NCBI GenBank assembly: GCA_963697675.1
Contig: CAVOOW010000006.1
Coordinates: forward strand, 1,550,001-1,614,000
DNA: 64,000 nt
Origin: CAVOOW01 sp963697675
GTDB lineage: Bacteria > Actinomycetota > Actinomycetes > JACCUZ01
Direction of reading: 5' to 3'
The notes beneath the pieces were generated by a model. That model saw only the letters and a list, made by a program, of their open reading frames with translations. It did not search any database and had not been told where the DNA came from. The translations under genes and the position numbers were made by a program. Within the stretch, counting starts at the first letter, position 1; every line of letters starts with the position of its first letter. Positions 60,785-64,000 of this stretch are shown in pieces.

Positions 60785-63316
60785 GCGAACACAGCGCCAG
60801 TGACCCGATCGGGCCGGCCTCCCTGGTGCCGTACGGGCAAGGGGCTGCTCGGGGTATCGCGCCCTCCGAGCTGGGCGTCCACGGCGTACAGATGGACCGG
60901 CTGGTCGCTCTGGGCCTGCCCACCGTGCCCGGCGTCACCGTGCCGGCCAGCGCGGCCGGCGGACTGGCCGACGTCGTCCTCGCGCGGCACGCCGTCGACA
61001 TCGTTGAGTCCATGGCGGGTCGGCGCGTTGCCGACCGGGAGCGGCCGATGCTGCTGCGCCTGGTCGCGAGCGCGGCGGTTCCCGCGTCTGGCCTGCCCAC
61101 GGATTTCACCTCGCTGGGCCTGACCCCCTTGGCCTCGGCGCCGTTGCTCAAGGTGATGGGGCGCGACGGCGACCTGTTCGTGATCTGGTCGTCGATGATC
61201 CGGATGATCGCCGAAGACGGGCTCGGCGTCCCGGCCGACGATCTCGATGACCTGCTCTTCGACATCAAGGACCCGCGGGAGCAAGTCACCGCGCTGCTCG
61301 AGCTCTGCGCTGCGAAGGGCTCTGCACCCTTTCCCGAGGATCCGGCGGAGCAGGTGGCGCTGGCAGCCCAGACGATGCTCAGCCGTTGGGCGTCACCCCG
61401 CGCGCAGCGGGCGCGGCGGACCCAAGGCCTGGACCCGGATCTCGGGATCGCCCTGCACCTGCAGGCGCTGCGGATCGGCCCGTGGGAGAAGTCTGGTTTT
61501 GGCATCGCCACCAGCCGGGACATGACCACGGGGCTGCCGGTCGCCCAAGGGACCTTCTTCCGTGGGATCCGGCGCAGCGCGACCGCCAACTCGTCAGCGG
61601 AGTCGCTGACCGCGCTGCCCGGCGGCGCCGACCTGCTGCAGCAGGCACTGACCACGCTGGAGCACTACCTGCGCAGCGTCGCCGAGGTGAGCTTTGAGGT
61701 GCGCGACGGTGAGCTGGCGTTGCTCAGCGCCGGCGAGGCGCCGCGGCCCGGCGCGCTCGCGTCGGTGCGGCTCGCCGTTGAGCTCGCAGAGGTGGGCACG
61801 ACCGGCCCCGAGCATGCCGTGAGCAGCGTGACACCGCAGACCGTGCAGGAGCTGTTGCACCCGCAGTTGGCGCTGGTGGGTGATGAGCCGGTGTTCGTCG
61901 AGGGGCTCGGCGCTTCGCCCGGTGCTGCGAGCGGGCAGATCGTGTTCTCGAGTCAGCGCGCCCTCGACCGAGCCGGGGACGGAGTCCCCGTCGTACTCGT
62001 CGCTGTCGAGACCAACCCGGCCGACGTCCCTGCCCTGCTCGCCGCGGAAGCCGTCCTCACGACCAACGGCGGGCTGGCCTCGCATGCCGCGGTGGTCGCA
62101 CGTGGTGCCGGGCGGCCCGCCATCTGCGGCGCGTCCGGCATGCGCATCGACCTGGCTGCCCGCACCATCACCTCGGGGGAGCTGGTGCTGCGCGAGGACG
62201 ACATCGTGTCGCTCGACGGCCAGACCGGTCGCGTCTATGTCGGGTCGGTCCAGGTCCGACCGGTCGATCCGCCTCTCGAGCTAGAACGGATCCTCGGCTG
62301 GGCCGATGGCATCCGCCGGATGCAGGTGCGCACCAACGCTGACACTGCCGTGGAGGCCCGCACCGCGATCAAGCTCGGCGCGCAGGGAATTGGGCTGTGC
62401 CGCACTGAGCACCAGTTCCTCGGCGACCGGTTGCCGCTGATCCGCCACTTCATCCTGGCCGACGACGAAGCGGAGGAGCAACGCTCCCTGGGTGCGCTGA
62501 TGGAGGCGCAGCGGGAGGACTTCCGGGAACTGTTGCTGGCGATGGGCGACCGGCCGGTGACGGTGCGGCTGCTGGACGCGCCGCTGCACGAGTTCATCCC
62601 GCACGACGGAGAGTTCGAGAGCCTGGGCCAGGAGCAGAAGGCGGGGACCCTGCGGGAGGCCAACTCCATGCTGGGCATGCGCGGGATCCGCCTCGCGATC
62701 CTGCGCGAGGGGCTCTATCCCGCCCAGGTGGAAGCCCTGGTGCGGGCCTGGGCCGACGTCGTCGCGTCGGCCGGAGTGGCGCCGACGCTGGAGATCATGG
62801 TGCCGCTGATCGCTCTGCCGGAAGAGCTCGCATTCGCGATCGCACAGATCCGCCACGTCGTCGACTCGGTCTCGGCGTCGCTCGACGTGACCGTGCCCTA
62901 CCAGGTCGGCAGCATGGTCGAGACGCCGCGCGCCGCACTGCTCGCCGACAAGCTGGCCGGGCATGTCCGACTTCCTGTCCTTCGGGACGAACGACCTGAC
63001 CCAGCTCACCTACGGCTTCTCCCGAGACGATGTCGAGAAGCACGTCCTCGGCGCCTACCTCGAACGCGGCTTGCTGACCGCCAGTCCGTTCGCGGAGCTG
63101 GACCACGACGGGGTCGGTGCCTTGGTGGCCATTGCGGTCGACCGGGCCCGCGCAGTGAAGCCGGGCATCAAGCTGGGCGTCTGCGGTGAGCACGGTGGCG
63201 ACCCCAGCTCGATCGCCTTCCTGGAAACGCTGTCCTTGGACTATGTCTCCTGTTCCCCGCATCGGGTGCCCATCGCCCGGCTGGCGGCGGCGCAGGCCAG
63301 CCTGGCCGATTCTTAG
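60781..63316 (+). pseudogene. PPDK/PEP-synthase-like enzyme with degenerate ATP-grasp region, one frameshift
   Basis: About 845 residues if the single shift near 62961 is repaired. The mobile domain is intact: LTTNGGLASHAAVVARGAGR with phosphohistidine His435. The PEP/pyruvate barrel is intact: AQGIGLCRTEHQFL, MLGMRGIRLAI, SFGTNDLTQLTYGFSRDD and the catalytic cysteine motif GVCGEHGGDPSS, ending VSCSPHRVPIARLAAAQA. The N-terminal 370 residues resemble the PPDK ATP-grasp region in outline (SGFGIATSRDMTTGLP), but the expected 'RSGA..MPGMMDT' reads LVASAAVPASGLPTDF and the 'LQTR' motif reads LLSAGEAPR, so ATP binding looks lost. GTG 60781 overlaps the upstream stop. Confidence 0.8.
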
Positions 63317-63337
63317 ATGGCCGGCGCATGGTGCAAA

Positions 63338-63360
63338 TAACTAGAGACCATCTAGAGTTA
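63338..63360. promoter_or_regulatory. Imperfect 23-bp palindrome before the E1 alpha gene
   Basis: TAACTAGAGACCATCTAGAGTTA has TAACT/AGTTA outer arms and ctaga/tctag inner arms. It lies in the 72-base gap between the PPDK-like gene and the E1 alpha gene, 28 bases before the GTG start, in an AT-richer tract. A repressor site for the downstream operon is the simplest reading. Confidence 0.45.
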
Positions 63361-63388
63361 CTTTCTCGACAACAGGAAGGACCAGCCC

Positions 63389-64000
63389 GTGGCTGACACA
63401 GCAGAGGTCGAGACGGATCAGCTGCTCTCTACCGCAGCGTCGCGCACGGCCGAACCGTTGACCGCCGAGCTGGTTCGCGACCTGCATCGCCGCATGGTGC
63501 GCATCCGGGTGTTCGAGACCGAGGCCGGCCGGCTGATGGAGAGCGGTGACATGCCCGGCTTCCTGCACCTCTATGTCGGCCAGGAAGCCGTGGCCGCCGG
63601 GGTGATGAGCGTTCTCACCGACGCCGACCAGATCACCTCGACCCACCGCGGTCACGGGCACGCGGTGGCCAAGGGCGCGCAGTTCCGGCCGATGTTCGCC
63701 GAGCTGTTCGGCAAGGTCGACGGCTACTGCCACGGTCGCGGCGGCAGCATGCACATCAACGACCTCTCCATCGGCATGCTCGGCGCCAACGGCATGGTCG
63801 GAGCGGGGATCCCGATCGCAGTGGGCGCCGCCTTCGCGAACAGGTACCGCGGTCAGGACAGCGTCGCGGTCGACGTTCTTCGGCGACGGCGCCTCGAACA
63901 TCGGCAGCCTTCCACGAGGTCGGCCAACATGGCAGCGGTCCTCCAGCTCCCGGTGATCTTCGTCTGCGAGAACAACGGCTACGCCGAGTTCACCCCGCAG
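63389..64000 (+). pseudogene. 2-oxoacid dehydrogenase E1 alpha-like protein (partial, frameshifted)
   Basis: GTG 63389 follows AGGAAGGACC. The first 160 residues match the TPP-binding alpha subunit of pyruvate/acetoin/branched-chain 2-oxoacid dehydrogenases: RMVRIRVFETEAGRLMESGD, GFLHLYVGQEAVAAGVMSVL, STHRGHGHAVAKGA and GRGGSMHINDLSIGMLGANG. After about 63872 the frame must be shifted to read FFGDGASNIG (TPP motif), then again to NMAAVLQLPVIFVCENNGYA. At least two or three one-base insertions in about 50 bases are implied, as in the 52-60 kb block. The gene runs off the window end. Confidence 0.78.

Overview
The window is about 64 kb of very GC-rich DNA with actinobacterial hallmarks: frequent GTG starts, ATGA/GTGA stop-start overlaps, two F420-dependent LLM-type oxidoreductases plus an NADPH:F420 reductase, an Hsp20/MerR pair, a STAS protein and many acyl-CoA and SDR enzymes. 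A soil or environmental member of Actinomycetota is the safest reading; I cannot name the genus. No rRNA, CRISPR or intact tRNA gene was seen, only the 3' half of a tRNA-like sequence.

Layout. (1) 0-12 kb, general metabolism and stress: an edge-truncated TPP-dependent pyruvate oxidase-like gene, an F420 enzyme, an SDR with a membrane tail, a GH13 trehalose synthase-like enzyme, small stress-type proteins, a MerR/Hsp20 divergent pair with a palindromic operator, a STAS protein, an aldo/keto reductase with an SDR, and a decayed aldo/keto reductase. (2) 11.9-26.7 kb, a compact sugar-utilisation locus: GH31 alpha-xylosidase-like, GH36 alpha-galactosidase-like, two paralogous proteins of about 780 residues that I do not recognise, a binding-protein ABC importer and a LacI regulator. 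It is flanked by a diverged 85-90 bp direct repeat, and a tRNA 3' fragment lies at its left edge, so it may be an acquired island. (3) 26.8-31.4 kb, core redox and valine-type metabolism: pntA, pntB and an mmsA-like dehydrogenase.

(4) 31.4-64 kb, a large catabolic region. It holds enoyl-CoA hydratases, SDRs, a MarR regulator, an HIBCH-like hydrolase, npdG, an acyl-CoA ligase, an LLM oxidoreductase, a zinc alcohol dehydrogenase, a histidine phosphatase, two Rieske oxygenases each with a small partner gene, a SnoaL-like protein, a ThuA-like protein, an RbsABC-type importer, two acyl-CoA dehydrogenases, an aldehyde dehydrogenase and the start of a 2-oxoacid dehydrogenase E1. Among them are three proteins with a phosphohistidine 'swivel' domain: two paralogues of about 580 aa without an ATP-grasp domain, and one PPDK-like protein whose ATP-grasp part looks degenerate.

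The most interesting hypothesis is that region 4 encodes a pathway that phosphorylates its substrate through this phosphohistidine relay, oxidises it with the Rieske enzymes, removes the phosphate with the histidine phosphatase, and finishes through alcohol and aldehyde dehydrogenases and CoA-dependent steps. The modules are visible in the sequence; the pathway is inference.

Quality caution: from about 52.5 to 60 kb every gene carries several single-base frameshifts while its protein similarity is preserved across frames, with further shifts near 62.96 and 63.87 kb. This looks more like local consensus error than gene-by-gene decay, but both remain possible. Frameshifted genes are typed as pseudogene for that reason.
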